Shown here piece after piece: positions 38,367 to 39,130 of a stretch of DNA of 39,130 nucleotides (positions within the stretch are counted from its first letter, which is position 1; each line of letters starts with the position of its first letter). This stretch comes from an uncultured beta proteobacterium (GTDB lineage Bacteria; Pseudomonadota; Gammaproteobacteria; Burkholderiales; Burkholderiaceae_C), in NCBI GenBank assembly GCA_903886275.1, contig CAISLN010000057.1, positions 1-39,130 on the forward strand, written 5' to 3'. The position numbers were made by a program, and so were the translations under genes. Below the pieces are notes generated by a model. That model did not search any database and was not told the DNA's origin. It saw only the letters and a program-made list of their open reading frames with translations.

Positions 38367-39130
38367 TCAAAACAATCCAGCAGGCTCCGCTTCCACGTCC
38401 CAGCTGCTGATCAGCAGCTCCATGCGGTCGACGCCCTGGCCACCGCCCACCGTGTACTTGATGGGTACCGCCTCGATGTGCAGGCCAGCAAAGCACTCGC
38501 GGATCTGCGGGTGGTCATTGATGCTCAGCAGGGCCTTGCCCTTGATCTCGCGCATCATCTTGGCCATGGACACGTATTCCTCGAATGGAAACGGCACGCC
38601 GTAGCCCTCGGTCTCCCAGTACGGCGGGTCGAGGTAAAAGAAGCTGTGCGGCCGGTCGTACCGACGCATGCACTCCTTCCAGTCCAGCCGCTCGATGTAG
38701 GCACCAACCAGGCGAAGGTGGGCCGCGCTCAGGTCTTCTTCCAGCCGCAGCAGGTTGACCGTGGGTGCGGCCGCTGTAGTGGCCGTGCCCCAGCTCTGGC
38801 CCTGCACGCGGCCGCCAAAGGCCTGGTGCTGCAGGTAATAGAACCGGGCAGCGCGCTGGATGTCTGTCAGCGTCTCGCTGGGAGTGATCTGCGTCCACTT
38901 GAAGACCTCCCTGCTGGAGAGCGCCCACTTGAACTGGCGCACGAACTCCTCCAGGTGGTTCTTGATGACGCGGTACAGGTTGACCACATCTCCGTTGATG
39001 TCGTTGATGACTTCCACCTCGGCAGGCTGCCGCAGGAAGTACATGGCAGCACCACCGGCGAATACCTCCACATAGCAGGTATGCGGGGGAAAGCGGTGCA
39101 GGATGGTTTCGGCCAGGCGACGTTTTCCGC
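38367..39130 (-). CDS. dam: DNA adenine methylase (Dam-like), main part, continues at the left contig end
   Basis: This segment carries the C-terminal ~254 codons, including the overlap. It shows [16 protein letters not shown] (SAM binding), INDINGDVVNLYRVI, the catalytic DPPYWETEGYG (motif IV), and LSINDHPQIRECF. With the start at 169 in the left copy, the intact protein has 263 residues. It would methylate adenine, probably in GATC. Possible uses are protection against host restriction or timing of expression. It follows the lysozyme gene through the circle join and ends 62 bp before the lone gene at 38017-38304. Confidence 0.93.
   Translation of the reverse strand, partial: GKRRLAETILHRFPPHTCYVEVFAGGAAMYFLRQPAEVEVINDINGDVVNLYRVIKNHLEEFVRQFKWALSSREVFKWTQITPSETLTDIQRAARFYYLQHQAFGGRVQGQSWGTATTAAAPTVNLLRLEEDLSAAHLRLVGAYIERLDWKECMRRYDRPHSFFYLDPPYWETEGYGVPFPFEEYVSMAKMMREIKGKALLSINDHPQIRECFAGLHIEAVPIKYTVGGGQGVDRMELLISSWDVEAEPAGLF
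38990..39130. repeat. terminal direct repeat, right copy (contig closure)
   Basis: This is an exact copy of 1-141 (see left copy). It lies inside dam. Confidence 0.95.

Noticed and set aside
1..39130. CRISPR array, insertion sequence or transposase
   Set aside because: No direct-repeat/spacer pattern and no transposase-like protein were seen. The only clustered repeats are the origin octamers, operators and arm-type sites.

Overview
The window is a complete genome of a temperate, siphovirus-like phage. Its first 141 bases recur exactly as its last 141 bases (1-141 = 38990-39130), and one gene, a Dam-type methylase, runs across that join. The molecule therefore closes into a circle of about 38,989 bp. 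GC content is high, GTG and TTG starts occur, and many protein families look like those of phages and prophages of Burkholderiales (Betaproteobacteria, perhaps Comamonadaceae). The host assignment is an inference. The integrase sits beside the 3' half of a tRNA-Arg(ACG) gene, so the likely chromosomal target is that tRNA.

Leftward (minus strand) late half, 23.9 kb down to 0.4 kb in transcription order: a late-regulator-like HTH protein, an initiator-like tRNA(Met) directly in front of an HNH nuclease, a candidate cos region, P27-type small terminase, large terminase, HK97-type portal, prohead protease and major capsid protein. A block of poorly known virion proteins follows, one of them a 356-residue alanine-rich repeat protein. 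Then come connector, head closure, gp10-like and tail terminator proteins, the tail tube, tail chaperones made by a -1 frameshift at A AAA AAC, a small lipoprotein, the tape measure, tail tip proteins (including an NlpC/P60-like protein and TipJ), a tail fibre with an S74 chaperone, and a lysis cassette ending in a GH24 lysozyme. Dam follows, across the contig join. Intrinsic terminators lie inside this late block after the capsid gene, before the tail tube and before the tape measure.

Leftward early/replication block, 28.5 to 24.2 kb: a Cro/YdaS-like gene, a possible small membrane protein, a CII-like protein, a winged-helix-like protein, and an 812-residue primase-helicase (PrimPol-like N-terminus, VapE-like helicase). 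Downstream is a 405-bp gene-free stretch with nine exact copies of GGTGGACG, a 10-bp-arm stem-loop and an AT-rich patch, which is a strong candidate replication origin.

Immunity region, 28.5 to 29.8 kb: rightward genes for a short CI-like repressor without a peptidase domain and for a TerB-like plus BRCT protein. They are bracketed by two operator clusters sharing the 17-bp palindrome TTAAACA-N3-TGTTTAA. The best site of each cluster is an exact inverted copy of the other over 21 bp, a layout resembling lambda OR/OL.

Rightward early operon, 29.87 to 37.7 kb: fourteen genes in which nearly every stop overlaps the next start by 4 nt (ATGA or GTGA). It includes an OB-like protein, an HD-domain protein, a 754-residue ParB-family protein ending in two FtsK-gamma-like winged helices, a lipoprotein and a run of small unknown proteins, then an AlpA-like excisionase candidate and a tyrosine integrase. 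Next come attP with flanking 16-bp arm-type repeats and a lone small leftward gene with its own terminator.
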